A DNA stretch of 64,000 bases from Pseudomonas arsenicoxydans (GCF_006438915.1 NZ_RCZE01000004.1:370395-434394), one strand, 5' to 3'. Shown: positions 1 to 10,705, numbered from the stretch's first letter. Notes: a model not told the origin generated them from the letters alone. Program-made: numbers and translations.

Positions 1-58
1 CGGGTTTCACAGGGAGACCGAGTTGCTCGCAACCTCTTTGATTGAAAGGATTGCCATT

Positions 59-988
59 ATGCGTATCGTCGTAGCTCTGGGCGGTAACGCCCTGCTCCGC
101 CGTGGTGAACCCATGACCGCGGACAACCAGCGCGCCAACATCCGTATCGCCACCGAACAAATCGCCAAGATCCATGCCGGCAACCAATTGGTGATCGCTC
201 ACGGTAATGGCCCGCAGGTCGGCCTGTTGTCGCTGCAAGCCGCGGCCTACACCTCGGTGTCCCCTTACCCGCTGGACGTGCTCGGTGCCGAAACCGAAGG
301 CATGATCGGCTACATCATCGAACAGGAACTGGGCAACCTGCTGGACTTCGAAGTGCCGTTCGCCACCCTGCTCACCCAGGTCGAAGTCGACGCCAACGAC
401 CCGGCGTTCCAGAACCCCACCAAACCGATCGGTCCGGTGTATGCCAAGGCCGAAGCGGAAAAACTAGCCGCAGAGAAAGGCTGGGCGATTGCCCCGGACG
501 GCGACAAATACCGTCGTGTGGTGGCCAGCCCAAGACCAAAACGCATCTTCGAGATTCGCCCGATCAAATGGCTGCTGGAAAAAGGCAGCATCGTGATCTG
601 CGCCGGCGGTGGCGGCATCCCGACCCTGTACACCGCCCCCGGCAAACTGGAAGGCGTCGAAGCGGTGATCGATAAAGACCTGTGCTCGGCGCTGCTCGCC
701 GAACAACTCGAAGCCGATATCCTGGTGATCGCCACCGACGTCAGCGCCGCCTTCATCGACTACGGCAAGCCGACCCAGAAAGCCATCGGCCAGGCTCACC
801 CGGACGAAATGGAGAAACTCGGCTTCGCCGCAGGTTCCATGGGACCCAAGGTTCAGGCAGCTTGCGAGTTCGCCCGTCACACTGGAAAAACCGCGGTAAT
901 CGGTTCACTCTCGGACATTGAAGCGATCGTCCAGGGCAAGGCAGGTACGCGCATCAGCACGGCGAAACCTGGCATTACTTACTTGTAG
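59..988 (+). CDS. arcC: Carbamate kinase
   Basis: Cytoplasmic kinase of the arginine deiminase pathway. It makes ATP and carbamate from carbamoyl phosphate and ADP; carbamate then gives ammonia and CO2. The 309-residue protein has the family length and opens with the nucleotide-binding signature VALGGNALL, followed by AHGNGPQVG near residue 55 and CAGGGGIP near residue 190. The ATG at 59 is chosen because the family begins MRIVVALGG and a GAAAGGA ribosome site lies just upstream; an in-frame start at 23 would add 12 unrelated residues. In Pseudomonas this gene normally ends an arcDABC operon. The window starts too late to show arcB, and bases 1-58 hold no gene I recognise. A DUF5064 gene follows after 12 bases. 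Confidence 0.95.
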   Translation: MRIVVALGGNALLRRGEPMTADNQRANIRIATEQIAKIHAGNQLVIAHGNGPQVGLLSLQAAAYTSVSPYPLDVLGAETEGMIGYIIEQELGNLLDFEVPFATLLTQVEVDANDPAFQNPTKPIGPVYAKAEAEKLAAEKGWAIAPDGDKYRRVVASPRPKRIFEIRPIKWLLEKGSIVICAGGGGIPTLYTAPGKLEGVEAVIDKDLCSALLAEQLEADILVIATDVSAAFIDYGKPTQKAIGQAHPDEMEKLGFAAGSMGPKVQAACEFARHTGKTAVIGSLSDIEAIVQGKAGTRISTAKPGITYL

Positions 989-1000
989 GGAGAGACGTCT

Positions 1001-1363
1001 ATGGCACAGTTTCAGCCAGGCCACTTGCACATCGAGCGTCACGCGCTGACCCCGGATGATGTCAGTTACAACATTTGCCTCGACTATGAAGTCAGCAAAA
1101 ATCCCAAAGGGGAAAAAGGCATTCAGTTCACCATGCATGGCAGCATTCAGGGAAAGGACATGAAAGAGACCTTCTTCCTGCCCAAAGTTGAGGCCTACAA
1201 CTTCGCCAGCAACGTGACGAGAATCGCCGAGAAGTACGGCATTCCAAAGGAACACAGCCAGATCGGCTCGGTCCACAAGCATTACGATTTGATGTTTGAA
1301 GACATTCGGGTGCAGCTCGACATGAAATCCGGCGACCCGGTAGACCTCGAGAAATTCGAATAG
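1001..1363 (+). CDS. DUF5064-type small protein
   Basis: A 120-residue protein of unknown function that I match from memory to the Pseudomonas DUF5064 family. It is soluble-looking, with no signal peptide, membrane segment or cysteine cluster, and is rich in charged residues. An early stretch reads LHIERHALTPDD. It starts 12 bases after arcC with a good ribosome site (GGGAGAGACG), so it is probably co-transcribed with the arginine deiminase genes, but nothing in the sequence gives a mechanism. A REPIN follows its stop. The coding call is firm; the family name is less so. Confidence 0.8.
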   Translation: MAQFQPGHLHIERHALTPDDVSYNICLDYEVSKNPKGEKGIQFTMHGSIQGKDMKETFFLPKVEAYNFASNVTRIAEKYGIPKEHSQIGSVHKHYDLMFEDIRVQLDMKSGDPVDLEKFE

Positions 1364-1374
1364 CCCACTGTTCC

Positions 1375-1465
1375 TGTGGGAGCGGGCTTGCTCGCGAAGG
1401 CGGTGTATCAGTCGACGTTGATGGTGACTGACCCACCGCCTTCGCGAGCAAGCCCGCTCCCACAT
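1375..1465. repeat. REPIN (inverted REP pair)
   Basis: Two copies of the REP core GTGGGAGCGGGCTTGCTCGC in inverted orientation, separated by a short spacer that contains a GTCGACGTTGATGGTGACTGA-like partial dyad. It fills the gap between the DUF5064 gene and gcsR. Confidence 0.93.
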
Positions 1466-1565
1466 GGGTTTGGTGCAGGCTCTGAAATCCCGCGCAGGAT
1501 TTCACCATTCGCCCGCCCCAAGGCATACTTGCGCCCCTCCGCATTCCAGAACAAAAAACCGCCCC

Positions 1566-3074
1566 ATGCGTATCCACGTCAGCTTCATCGACCGCGTCGG
1601 TATTACCCAGGAAGTCCTGGCCCTGCTCGGTGGGCGCAATCTCAATCTGGATGCGGTGGAAATGGTCCCGCCCAACGTTTACATCGACGCCCCGACCCTG
1701 AGTCCGGAAGTCCTCGAAGAGCTGCGCGATGCGCTGTTCAGCGTGCGTGGCGTGCAAGCGGTGAAGGTGGTCGACATCCTTCCCGGCCAGCGCCGCCACC
1801 TGCAACTGGATGCCTTGCTCGCGGCCATGACCGACCCGGTCCTGGCGCTGGACAGTGCCGGCAAAGTGTTGCTGGCCAACCCGGCATTGATTGCGCTCTA
1901 CGGGCGTGAACCGGCGGGTGAAAGCATCGCCGAACTGTTTGCCGACCCGGCGCTGCTCGACGCCTTGCTGGAACAGGGCTTTCGCTTGCCGCTGCGGGAA
2001 ATCACGGTCAACGGTCAGACCTTGCTGCTGGACGCCACACCGATCACCGACGCGGGCGCCCTGCTGACCTTGTATCAACCCAACCGCATCGGCGAACGCC
2101 TCTCGGCGCTGCACCATGACCACGCCGAAGGGTTCGATTCTTTGCTCGGCGAATCGCCGGTGATTCGCACCCTCAAGGCTCGCGCGCAACGGGTGGCGGC
2201 CCTCGACGCACCGCTATTGATTCAGGGCGAAACCGGCACTGGCAAGGAATTGGTCGCCCGGGCCTGCCATGCCATCAGCGCCCGGCACAGTTCGCCCTTT
2301 CTCGCGTTGAACTGCGCGGCATTGCCGGAGAACCTCGCCGAAAGTGAACTGTTCGGCTATGCCCCCGGTGCGTTTACCGGCGCGCAACGAGGCGGCAAAC
2401 CGGGGCTGATGGAATTGGCCAACCAGGGCACGGTGTTTCTGGATGAAATCGGTGAGATGTCGCCGTACCTGCAGGCGAAACTGCTGCGGTTTCTCAATGA
2501 CGGCAGTTTCCGCCGGGTCGGCGGTGATCGTGAGGTCAAGGTCAATGTGCGGATCCTCAGCGCCACCCACCGCGACCTGGAAAAAATGGTCAGCGAAGGC
2601 AGCTTCCGCGAAGACCTGTTTTACCGTCTCAACGTACTCAACGTTGAAGTCCCGCCGCTGCGCGAACGTGGCCAGGACATTCTGTTGCTCGCCCGCTACT
2701 TCATGCAGCAGGCCTGCGCGCAAATCCAGCGTCCGGTCTGTCGGCTGGCACCGGGTACCTACCCGGCGCTGCTGGGCAATCGCTGGCCGGGCAACGTGCG
2801 GCAATTGCAGAACGTAATCTTCCGCGCGGCGGCGATTTGCGAAAGTACGCTGGTCGACATCGGCGACCTCGACATTGCCGGCACTTCGGTGGCACGCCAG
2901 AGTGACAGCGACGTCGATAGCCTCGAACAGGCGATGGAAGAGTTCGAGAAAACCCTGCTGGAAAAACTCTACGTCAGCTACCCCTCGACCCGCCAACTGG
3001 CCAGCCGCCTGCAAACGTCCCATACGGCGATTGCCCATCGGTTGCGCAAGTACGGCATACCCAACAAGCCCTGA
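1566..3074 (+). CDS. gcsR: Sigma-54 activator of the glycine cleavage operon (TyrR-like, GcsR)
   Basis: A 502-residue TyrR-family enhancer-binding protein. An N-terminal ACT domain (about residues 1-75, starting MRIHVSFIDRVGITQEV) is followed by a PAS domain (about 80-190) and an AAA+ sigma-54 interaction domain. The AAA+ domain has Walker A GETGTGKE at 221-228 and the sigma-54-contacting GAFTGA loop at 268-273. A Fis-type helix-turn-helix ends the protein (LASRLQTSHTAIAHRLRKYG). The ATG at 1566 starts the ACT domain exactly; longer in-frame starts only add sequence from the REPIN. It lies directly upstream of gcvH-gcvP-sdaA-gcvT, as GcsR does in P. aeruginosa, and sites resembling its published target lie in the gap. 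TyrR-like paralogues such as PhhR are the alternative, but the context favours GcsR. Confidence 0.9.
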   Translation: MRIHVSFIDRVGITQEVLALLGGRNLNLDAVEMVPPNVYIDAPTLSPEVLEELRDALFSVRGVQAVKVVDILPGQRRHLQLDALLAAMTDPVLALDSAGKVLLANPALIALYGREPAGESIAELFADPALLDALLEQGFRLPLREITVNGQTLLLDATPITDAGALLTLYQPNRIGERLSALHHDHAEGFDSLLGESPVIRTLKARAQRVAALDAPLLIQGETGTGKELVARACHAISARHSSPFLALNCAALPENLAESELFGYAPGAFTGAQRGGKPGLMELANQGTVFLDEIGEMSPYLQAKLLRFLNDGSFRRVGGDREVKVNVRILSATHRDLEKMVSEGSFREDLFYRLNVLNVEVPPLRERGQDILLLARYFMQQACAQIQRPVCRLAPGTYPALLGNRWPGNVRQLQNVIFRAAAICESTLVDIGDLDIAGTSVARQSDSDVDSLEQAMEEFEKTLLEKLYVSYPSTRQLASRLQTSHTAIAHRLRKYGIPNKP

Positions 3075-3099
3075 AATCCCCCAGCCACCGCAGTACCCC

Positions 3100-3190
3100 T
3101 GTGGGAGCGGGCTTGCTCGCGAAAGCGGTGGGTCAGTCACCATCATTGTTGCCTGACACTACGCCTTCGCGAGCAAGCCCGCTCCCACAG
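3100..3190. repeat. REPIN
   Basis: An inverted pair of the GTGGGAGCGGGCTTGCTCGC core with a CAGTCACCATCA...TGCCTGAC spacer, between gcsR and the gcvH regulatory region. It ends 46 bases before the first GcsR-like site. Confidence 0.93.
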
Positions 3191-3235
3191 GGTTTTGCGT
3201 GTCCTGAAAATCTCGCTCCAAAAACGACCTCCATC

Positions 3236-3272
3236 TGTACTGAAAGCGCTACAGCGGAACGATATCGCTACA
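3236..3272. promoter_or_regulatory. Two tandem GcsR-like operator sites
   Basis: On the minus strand, 3255-3272 reads TGTAGCG-ATAT-CGTTCCG, one base off the TGTAACG-N4-CGTTCCG site I recall for P. aeruginosa GcsR. Adjacent 3236-3253 reads TGTAGCG-CTTT-CAGTACA and keeps only the first half-site. The two copies are 19 bases apart, so they lie on the same helix face, as expected for an enhancer-binding protein. Binding is inferred. Confidence 0.7.
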
Positions 3273-3335
3273 CACCTCCCCGATCACGGCTGTGCAAGGC
3301 TTTGATCCACCTCGGCTTTCTTCCCTGACTTTGCC

Positions 3336-3353
3336 CGTATCGATTTCGCTACA
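3336..3353. promoter_or_regulatory. Third GcsR-like half-conserved site
   Basis: On the minus strand it reads TGTAGCG-AAAT-CGATACG: the same half-site as the upstream pair and five of seven bases of the other half. It lies 81 bases downstream of the second site and about 67 bases before the -24 element. Confidence 0.5.
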
Positions 3354-3418
3354 GCTGGCGAATTCCATCGCTCCGCAAAACACCCCAAACCACTGATAAA
3401 TAAAGACAAAACCAACAT

Positions 3419-3434
3419 TGGCCGTGTTCTTGCT
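3419..3434 (+). promoter_or_regulatory. Sigma-54 (-24/-12) promoter of the gcv operon
   Basis: TGGCCG-N5-TTGCT: GG at 3420-3421 and GC at 3432-3433 are separated by exactly 10 bases, which is the required spacing of the RpoN promoter. It lies about 83 bases before the gcvH start, leaving a roughly 70-base leader, and downstream of the GcsR-like sites. It agrees with the sigma-54 activator encoded just upstream. Confidence 0.85.
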
Positions 3435-3516
3435 ATGTAGTCCGTCATAACAGGGCTTTTTTGCCCAAGCATTCAATAGCGTCCACCAGACGAGTCTGGC
3501 CCCCTTAGGAGTTCTC

Positions 3517-3900
3517 ATGAGCGATTTGCGTTTTACTGAAGATCACGAATGGCTGCGCACCGAAGCTGACGGCACCGTTACTGTCGGCATCACCGCTTTC
3601 GCACAGAACGCCTTGGGCGACGTGGTTTTCGTACAACTGCCTGAGCTGCAGTCCTACGACAAAGGCGCTGAAGCCGCCACCGTGGAATCGGTAAAAGCCG
3701 CCAGCGGTGTCTACATGCCACTCGACGGTGAAGTGCTGGAAGTCAACCCGGCACTCGACAGCAGCCCTGAACTGGTCAACGAAGATCCGCTGGGCGAAGG
3801 CTGGTTCTTCCGCTTCCAGCCAAGCGACGCCTCTGCCGTCGCCAAACTGCTGGACCAGGACGCCTACGACCGCCTGATCAAAGCCCAAGCCGAAGCCTGA
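3517..3900 (+). CDS. gcvH: Glycine cleavage system H protein
   Basis: A 127-residue lipoyl carrier that shuttles the aminomethyl group between GcvP, GcvT and lipoamide dehydrogenase. The lipoylation motif ESVKAAS places the modified lysine at about residue 60, as in the family, and GFxF-type ends are intact ([12 protein letters not shown]). It is the first gene after the -24/-12 promoter, with an AGGAG ribosome site. gcvP begins 11 bases after its stop. This corresponds to the second, GcsR-controlled H-protein copy (gcvH2) of P. aeruginosa; any other gcv locus would be outside this window. Confidence 0.97.
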   Translation: MSDLRFTEDHEWLRTEADGTVTVGITAFAQNALGDVVFVQLPELQSYDKGAEAATVESVKAASGVYMPLDGEVLEVNPALDSSPELVNEDPLGEGWFFRFQPSDASAVAKLLDQDAYDRLIKAQAEA

Positions 3901-3911
3901 GGAGCACCGAC

Positions 3912-6761
3912 ATGACTATAAATCTGACCACCGCCAACGAATTCATCGCCCGTCACATCGGCCCGCGTGCCGGTGACGAGCAAGCCATGCTCAACAGCCT
4001 CGGCTTCGACTCGCTGGAAGCCCTGAGCGCCAGCGTTATCCCGGACAGCATCAAGGGCACCAGCGTGCTGGGCCTGGAAGACGGTTTGAGCGAAGCTGAA
4101 GCCCTCGCTTCGATCAAAGCCATCGCCGGCAAGAACCAACTGTTCAAGACCTACATTGGCCAGGGCTACTACGGCACCCACACGCCGTCGCCGATCCTGC
4201 GCAACCTGCTGGAAAACCCGGCCTGGTACACCGCCTACACCCCGTACCAGCCAGAAATTTCCCAGGGCCGTCTCGAAGCGCTGCTGAACTTCCAGACCCT
4301 GATCAGCGACCTGACCGGCCTGCCGATTGCCAACGCGTCCTTGCTCGACGAAGCCACCGCTGCTGCCGAAGCCATGACCTTCTGCAAACGCCTGAGCAAG
4401 AACAAGGGCAGCCACGCCTTCTTCGCTTCCGTGCATTGCCACCCGCAGACCCTCGACGTACTGCGCACCCGTGCCGAGCCGCTGGGCATCGACGTGGTGG
4501 TTGGCGACGAACTCGAACTGACCGACGTGACGCCGTTCTTCGGCGCCCTGCTGCAGTACCCGGCCAGCAACGGTGACGTGTTCGATTACCGCGAACTGAC
4601 CGACCGCTTCCACGCCGCCAACGCCCTGGTGGCGGTGGCCGCAGACCTGCTGGCCCTGACCGTGCTGACCCCACCGGGTGAATTCGGTGCCGACGTGGCC
4701 ATCGGCAGCGCCCAGCGTTTCGGCGTTCCGCTGGGCTTCGGTGGCCCGCACGCGGCGTACTTCTCTACTAAAGATGCGTTCAAGCGCGACATGCCGGGCC
4801 GTCTGGTCGGTGTTTCGGTGGACCGTTTCGGCAAGCCGGCCCTGCGCCTGGCCATGCAAACCCGCGAACAACACATCCGTCGCGAGAAGGCCACCAGTAA
4901 CATCTGCACCGCGCAAGTGCTGCTGGCCAACATCGCCAGCATGTACGCCGTGTACCACGGCCCGAAAGGCCTGACGCAGATCGCCAACCGCGTGCATCAC
5001 CTGACCGCGATTCTGGCCAAAGGCCTGAAAGCCATCGGTCTGAACGTCGAGCAGGAAAGCTTCTTCGACACCCTGACGATCAAGACCGGCGCTAACACCG
5101 CCAAGCTGCACGACAAGGCTCACGCCCAACAGATCAACCTGCGCGTCGTTGATGCTGAACGCCTGGGCCTGTCCCTCGACGAAACCACTTCGCAAGCAGA
5201 CGTGGAAACCCTGTGGAGCCTGCTGGCTGACGGCAAAGCCCTGCCAGATTTCGCCGCCCTCGCCGCTGCCGTGGTCAGCGCCATTCCGGCCGCTCTGGTG
5301 CGTCAATCGCCGATCCTCAGCCACCCGGTGTTCAACCGCTATCACTCGGAAACCGAGCTGATGCGCTACCTGCGCAAGCTGGCCGACAAGGACCTGGCAC
5401 TGGACCGCACCATGATCCCGCTGGGTTCGTGCACCATGAAACTCAACGCTGCCAGCGAAATGATCCCGGTGACCTGGGCTGAATTCGGTGCCTTGCACCC
5501 GTTCGCTCCGGCCGAGCAAAGCGCCGGCTATCAGCAACTGACCGACGAACTGGAAGCGATGCTCTGCGCAGCGACCGGCTACGACTCGATCTCGCTGCAA
5601 CCGAACGCCGGTTCGCAAGGCGAATACGCCGGTCTGCTGGCCATTCGCGCCTATCACCAGAGCCGTGGCGAAGACCGTCGCGACATCTGCCTGATCCCGT
5701 CGTCCGCCCACGGTACCAACCCGGCCACCGCCAACATGGCCGGCATGCGTGTGGTCGTGACCGCTTGCGACGCACGCGGCAACGTCGACATCGAAGACCT
5801 GCGCGCCAAGGCCATCGAGCACCGCGAACACCTCGCTGCGCTGATGATCACTTACCCGTCGACCCACGGCGTGTTCGAAGAAGGCATCCGCGAAATCTGC
5901 GGCATCATTCATGACAACGGCGGCCAGGTGTACATCGACGGCGCCAACATGAACGCGATGGTAGGCCTCTGCGCGCCGGGCAAGTTCGGCGGCGACGTGT
6001 CGCACTTGAACCTGCACAAAACCTTCTGCATTCCGCACGGCGGTGGCGGCCCGGGCGTCGGCCCGATTGGCGTGAAATCGCACCTGACTCCGTTCCTGCC
6101 GGGCCACGCCCAGATGGAACGCAAGGAAGGCGCGGTCTGCGCGGCACCGTTCGGCAGCGCGAGCATTCTGCCGATCACCTGGATGTACATTCGGATGATG
6201 GGCGGCGCCGGCCTGAAACGCGCTTCGCAGCTGGCAATCCTCAACGCCAACTACATTTCCCGTCGCCTGGAAGAGCATTACCCGGTTCTGTACACCGGCA
6301 GCAACGGCCTGGTCGCGCACGAATGCATCCTCGACCTGCGTCCGTTGAAAGACAGCAGCGGCATCAGCGTTGATGACGTCGCCAAGCGTTTGATCGACTT
6401 CGGCTTCCACGCCCCGACCATGTCGTTCCCGGTCGCCGGCACGTTGATGATCGAGCCGACCGAAAGCGAATCCAAGGAAGAACTGGACCGCTTCTGCGAC
6501 GCCATGATCCGCATCCGCGAAGAAATCCGCGCGGTGGAAAACGGCACGCTGGACAAGGACGACAACCCGCTGAAGAACGCTCCGCACACGGCGGCAGAGA
6601 TCGTTGGCGAGTGGACGCATCCGTACAGCCGCGAGCAAGCGGTGTATCCGGTTGCCTCCCTGATCGAAGGCAAATACTGGCCGCCGGTCGGTCGCGTCGA
6701 CAACGTGTTTGGCGATCGCAACCTGGTGTGCGCTTGCCCGTCGATCGAAAGCTACGCTTAA
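3912..6761 (+). CDS. gcvP: Glycine dehydrogenase (decarboxylating), P protein
   Basis: A 949-residue PLP enzyme that decarboxylates glycine and passes the methylamine to lipoylated GcvH. It has the long single-chain form with an N-terminal half (HIGPR at residues 15-19) and a C-terminal half carrying the cofactor. [18 protein letters not shown] contains the Schiff-base lysine at residue 703, and the glycine-rich loop after it is intact. [12 protein letters not shown] lies near residue 505. It starts 11 bases after gcvH with a TGAGGAGC ribosome site that overlaps the gcvH stop. Downstream there is a short hairpin and a REPIN in place of the glyA gene found here in P. aeruginosa. Confidence 0.97.
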   Translation: MTINLTTANEFIARHIGPRAGDEQAMLNSLGFDSLEALSASVIPDSIKGTSVLGLEDGLSEAEALASIKAIAGKNQLFKTYIGQGYYGTHTPSPILRNLLENPAWYTAYTPYQPEISQGRLEALLNFQTLISDLTGLPIANASLLDEATAAAEAMTFCKRLSKNKGSHAFFASVHCHPQTLDVLRTRAEPLGIDVVVGDELELTDVTPFFGALLQYPASNGDVFDYRELTDRFHAANALVAVAADLLALTVLTPPGEFGADVAIGSAQRFGVPLGFGGPHAAYFSTKDAFKRDMPGRLVGVSVDRFGKPALRLAMQTREQHIRREKATSNICTAQVLLANIASMYAVYHGPKGLTQIANRVHHLTAILAKGLKAIGLNVEQESFFDTLTIKTGANTAKLHDKAHAQQINLRVVDAERLGLSLDETTSQADVETLWSLLADGKALPDFAALAAAVVSAIPAALVRQSPILSHPVFNRYHSETELMRYLRKLADKDLALDRTMIPLGSCTMKLNAASEMIPVTWAEFGALHPFAPAEQSAGYQQLTDELEAMLCAATGYDSISLQPNAGSQGEYAGLLAIRAYHQSRGEDRRDICLIPSSAHGTNPATANMAGMRVVVTACDARGNVDIEDLRAKAIEHREHLAALMITYPSTHGVFEEGIREICGIIHDNGGQVYIDGANMNAMVGLCAPGKFGGDVSHLNLHKTFCIPHGGGGPGVGPIGVKSHLTPFLPGHAQMERKEGAVCAAPFGSASILPITWMYIRMMGGAGLKRASQLAILNANYISRRLEEHYPVLYTGSNGLVAHECILDLRPLKDSSGISVDDVAKRLIDFGFHAPTMSFPVAGTLMIEPTESESKEELDRFCDAMIRIREEIRAVENGTLDKDDNPLKNAPHTAAEIVGEWTHPYSREQAVYPVASLIEGKYWPPVGRVDNVFGDRNLVCACPSIESYA

Positions 6762-6769
6762 ACGGATAA

Positions 6770-6791
6770 GGGGGCGGGTTTGCTCGCCCCC
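6770..6791. other. GC-rich hairpin after gcvP
   Basis: A perfect 7-base stem GGGGGCG/CGCCCCC with an 8-base loop, without a T-run. It starts 8 bases after the gcvP stop. It could be a degraded REP half or a transcript-stabilising hairpin inside the gcv operon. Confidence 0.55.
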
Positions 6792-6816
6792 ACATCCAGG
6801 AACACCGCATACCCCT

Positions 6817-6906
6817 TGTGGGAGCGGGCTTGCTCGCGAATGCGGTGGATCAGTCACCATCAACATTGCCTGATCCACCGCATTCGCGAGCAAGCCCGCT
6901 CCCACA
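6817..6906. repeat. REPIN inside the gcv operon
   Basis: An inverted REP pair with a GGATCAGTCACCATCAACAT...GATCCACC spacer, between gcvP and sdaA. It may modulate the downstream mRNA rather than end transcription, since there is no T-run. Confidence 0.93.
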
Positions 6907-6965
6907 GGGTCGGTGCAAAGCACCAGATTCCGTGAATTCCTATAACAAGAAACCGGAGAACAACC

Positions 6966-8342
<1,377 letters not shown>

Positions 8343-8379
8343 TGCTCACGCGCACGGCACACTTTTTCAGGAGCTGAAT

Positions 8380-9504
8380 ATGTCCACCGAACAATTGCTG
8401 AAAACCCCGCTGCACGCACTGCACATCGAACTCGGCGCACGCATGGTGCCGTTCGCCGGCTATGACATGCCGGTGCAATACCCACTCGGCGTGATGAAAG
8501 AACACCAGCACACCCGTGATCAGGCCGGGCTGTTTGATGTGTCGCACATGGGCCAGATCCGCCTGACCGGCGCCAATGCTGCCAAGGCCCTGGAAACCCT
8601 GGTGCCGGTGGACATTATCGACCTTCCAGTGGGCATGCAGCGCTACGCGATGTTCACCAACGAAAACGGCGGCATCCTCGACGACCTGATGGTTGCCAAC
8701 CTCGGTAACGACGAACTGTTCCTGGTGGTCAACGCGGCCTGCAAGGATCAAGACCTGGCACACCTGCGCAAGCACATCGGCGAGCAGTGCACTATCGAAC
8801 CGCTGTTCGAAGAACGCGCGTTGCTGGCCCTGCAAGGCCCGGCCGCCGTCACAGTGCTCGCACGCCTGGCGCCTGAAGTGTCGAAGATGACTTTTATGCA
8901 GTTCGCCCGCGTGAAACTGCTGGGCGTGGACTGCTTTGTCAGCCGTTCGGGCTACACCGGTGAAGACGGTTTCGAAATCTCGGTACCGGCCGCCAACACT
9001 GAAGCCTTGGCGCGTGCCCTGTTGGCTGAACCTGAGGTAGAGGCCATCGGCCTTGGCGCTCGCGACTCGCTGCGCCTGGAAGCCGGCCTGTGCCTCTACG
9101 GCCACGACATGAACACCGAGACCACCCCGATCGAAGCGAGCCTGCTGTGGGCCATCTCCAAGCCTCGTCGTGCCGATGGCGCGCGGGCCGGCGGCTTCCC
9201 TGGCGCTGAAACCGTGTTCGCACAACAACAAGGTGGCGTCAGCCGCAAACGCGTCGGTTTGCTGCCCCAGGAACGTACGCCTGTGCGTGAAGGCGCGGAA
9301 ATCGTCAACGAAGCCGGCGACATCATCGGCGCCGTTTGCAGTGGCGGCTTCGGTCCGACCTTGGGCGCTCCTTTGGCCATGGGTTACCTCGACAGCGCTT
9401 ATATCGCCATCGACACACCCGTATGGGCGATTGTCCGAGGGAAAAAGGTGCCTTTGCTTGTAAGCAAAATGCCATTTGTTGCACAACGCTACTATCGCGG
9501 TTGA
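8380..9504 (+). CDS. gcvT: Glycine cleavage system T protein (aminomethyltransferase)
   Basis: A 374-residue enzyme that releases ammonia from the aminomethyl-lipoyl group and loads the one-carbon unit on tetrahydrofolate. The N-terminal HxxLGARMVPFAGYDMPVQY, the DVSHMGQ motif around residue 48 and the catalytic-region YTGEDGFE near residue 190 are present. It begins 37 bases after sdaA behind a TTCAGGAGC ribosome site and closes the operon. No T-run terminator follows. Instead there is a dyad at 9522-9565. Confidence 0.97.
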   Translation: MSTEQLLKTPLHALHIELGARMVPFAGYDMPVQYPLGVMKEHQHTRDQAGLFDVSHMGQIRLTGANAAKALETLVPVDIIDLPVGMQRYAMFTNENGGILDDLMVANLGNDELFLVVNAACKDQDLAHLRKHIGEQCTIEPLFEERALLALQGPAAVTVLARLAPEVSKMTFMQFARVKLLGVDCFVSRSGYTGEDGFEISVPAANTEALARALLAEPEVEAIGLGARDSLRLEAGLCLYGHDMNTETTPIEASLLWAISKPRRADGARAGGFPGAETVFAQQQGGVSRKRVGLLPQERTPVREGAEIVNEAGDIIGAVCSGGFGPTLGAPLAMGYLDSAYIAIDTPVWAIVRGKKVPLLVSKMPFVAQRYYRG

Positions 9505-9521
9505 TTGACTGTTTCTATAAG

Positions 9522-9565
9522 TAACGCGGTTGCGTTAACAGTGCACTAATGTGTAACGCAACCGC
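9522..9565. other. Nested dyad downstream of gcvT
   Basis: GCGGTTGCGTTA at 9526-9537 pairs perfectly (12 of 12) with TAACGCAACCGC at 9554-9565. The left arm is itself part of a smaller dyad, TAACGC-GGTT-GCGTTA (9522-9537). There is no T-run, so a simple terminator is unlikely; a protein-binding or RNA-processing site is possible. The surrounding gap 9505-9908 otherwise shows only the promoter and leader of the cold-shock gene. Confidence 0.6.
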
Positions 9566-9908
9566 CATAAAACAGTGCATATGTTTATAACCGACCTTCG
9601 TTTATGAACGTTGCTTATAACGATCGAAAATAATTGAACCGCGACAAAGAATAAGACAACACTAGTGGGTCGACTAGTACGCTCAACCTGAGCAAAACCG
9701 GGCCTCTGACGGGGCTTGTTTTTTCTCCCGTAGTTGGCGTAGAGTTTGTTCACTGTGTTTGCATGGGTCGCTTGGAATCGTGACCTGGGCAGTAGCCTAC
9801 AAGTTAGCTACATCCCGTTCGACGTCTTCTTACTCTCCTGCAACCAGCCCCAGTACTCTTTCACGAGAAGGAGACTGTCATTAATTTTTTGTGTCAAAGG
9901 AAGAAGAA

Positions 9909-10121
9909 ATGTCCACACGTCAGAGCGGTACCGTCAAGTGGTTTAACGACGAGAAAGGTTTTGGTTTTATCACGCCTGAAAGCGGTCCGGATCTGTTCGT
10001 GCATTTCCGCGCCATCCAGGGCAACGGTTTCAAGAGCCTGAAAGAAGGCCAGAAAGTGACTTTCGTTGCTGTGCAAGGCCAGAAAGGCATGCAGGCTGAC
10101 GAGGTTCAAGCAGAAGCCTAA
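9909..10121 (+). CDS. Cold-shock protein (CspA/CapB family)
   Basis: A 70-residue single cold-shock domain that binds single-stranded RNA and DNA. RNP1 (KGFGFIT) and RNP2 (LFVHFRAI) are both intact, as is the [15 protein letters not shown] opening. The ATG at 9909 follows an AAAGGAAGAAG ribosome site. A non-coding stretch of about 400 bases precedes it, consistent with the long structured 5' leader typical of temperature-controlled csp mRNAs, although the start site cannot be read directly. A strong terminator follows 13 bases after the stop, so it is a single-gene unit. It is most like Pseudomonas CapB; paralogues prevent a firmer symbol. Confidence 0.96.
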   Translation: MSTRQSGTVKWFNDEKGFGFITPESGPDLFVHFRAIQGNGFKSLKEGQKVTFVAVQGQKGMQADEVQAEA

Positions 10122-10133
10122 TCTTCTGTTACG

Positions 10134-10168
10134 AAAAAGCCCCTGATGCTGACATCAGGGGCTTTTTT
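10134..10168 (+). terminator. Rho-independent terminator of the cold-shock gene
   Basis: Stem AAAAGCCCCTGATG / CATCAGGGGCTTTT with a 4-base loop, followed by a T-run. It begins 13 bases after the stop codon. Confidence 0.95.
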
Positions 10169-10216
10169 GTGCGCGTAAATCCGTAAAATGGCTTCTTTTT
10201 CCGCCCAGAGGCTGCC

Positions 10217-10705
10217 ATGTCGAAACACCTGCTCAACCCCCAGGGCAACTTTCCCGCCGCCACCCTGGGTCGTCGCCTGGCAGCGATGTTCTATGACTTC
10301 CTGTTGTGTACCGCCCTACTGATCGTCACCAGCGGCGTTTACAAGATGATCCAGATGGCGATCCTCGGCGAAGAAAAAATGCGCAGGCTGACCGAAGCCG
10401 GTGCGCTGGACGGTGATCCGCTGCTCTCGACCGTGCTGCTCTTTGTGCTGTTCGGCTTCTTCGCCAAGTTCTGGACCTGGTCGGGGCAAACCCTCGGCAT
10501 GCAGGTGTGGTGCATCCGGGTGCAGAATGCCGATGGCTCGTCCATCAGCTTGTGGCAGGCGTTGTTGCGCTTTGTGGTGTCGATTGCTTCTTGGCTGTGC
10601 GTGGGACTGGGGTTTATCTGGCCATTATTTGATAAGCAGAAACGCAGCTGGCATGACATGTACTCCAATACCCAGCTCGTGCGGATTCCAAAGAAAACCA
10701 AGTAA
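10217..10705 (+). CDS. RDD-family inner-membrane protein
   Basis: A 162-residue membrane protein with the RDD pattern: GRRLAAMFYDFLL around residues 18-30 (the R and D of the name), a second hydrophobic helix LLSTVLLFVLFGFFAKFW, the GQTLGMQVWCIRVQNADG turn, and a last helix before KRSWHDMYSNTQLV. Function unknown; RDD proteins have been linked to transport. The ATG at 10217 has the weak upstream GAGGCTGCC. It stands alone between the csp terminator and a REPIN that separates it from convergent nadA. Confidence 0.88.
   Translation: MSKHLLNPQGNFPAATLGRRLAAMFYDFLLCTALLIVTSGVYKMIQMAILGEEKMRRLTEAGALDGDPLLSTVLLFVLFGFFAKFWTWSGQTLGMQVWCIRVQNADGSSISLWQALLRFVVSIASWLCVGLGFIWPLFDKQKRSWHDMYSNTQLVRIPKKTK

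Noticed and set aside
3864..6923. A 1019-codon open frame on the minus strand
   Set aside because: It mirrors gcvP and gcvH, which have full family matches; the composition of long minus-strand frames opposite G+C-rich genes explains it.
9700..9730. GGGCCTCTGACGGGGCTTGTTTTTT as a terminator before the cold-shock gene
   Set aside because: The arms do not pair well; treated as part of the leader.
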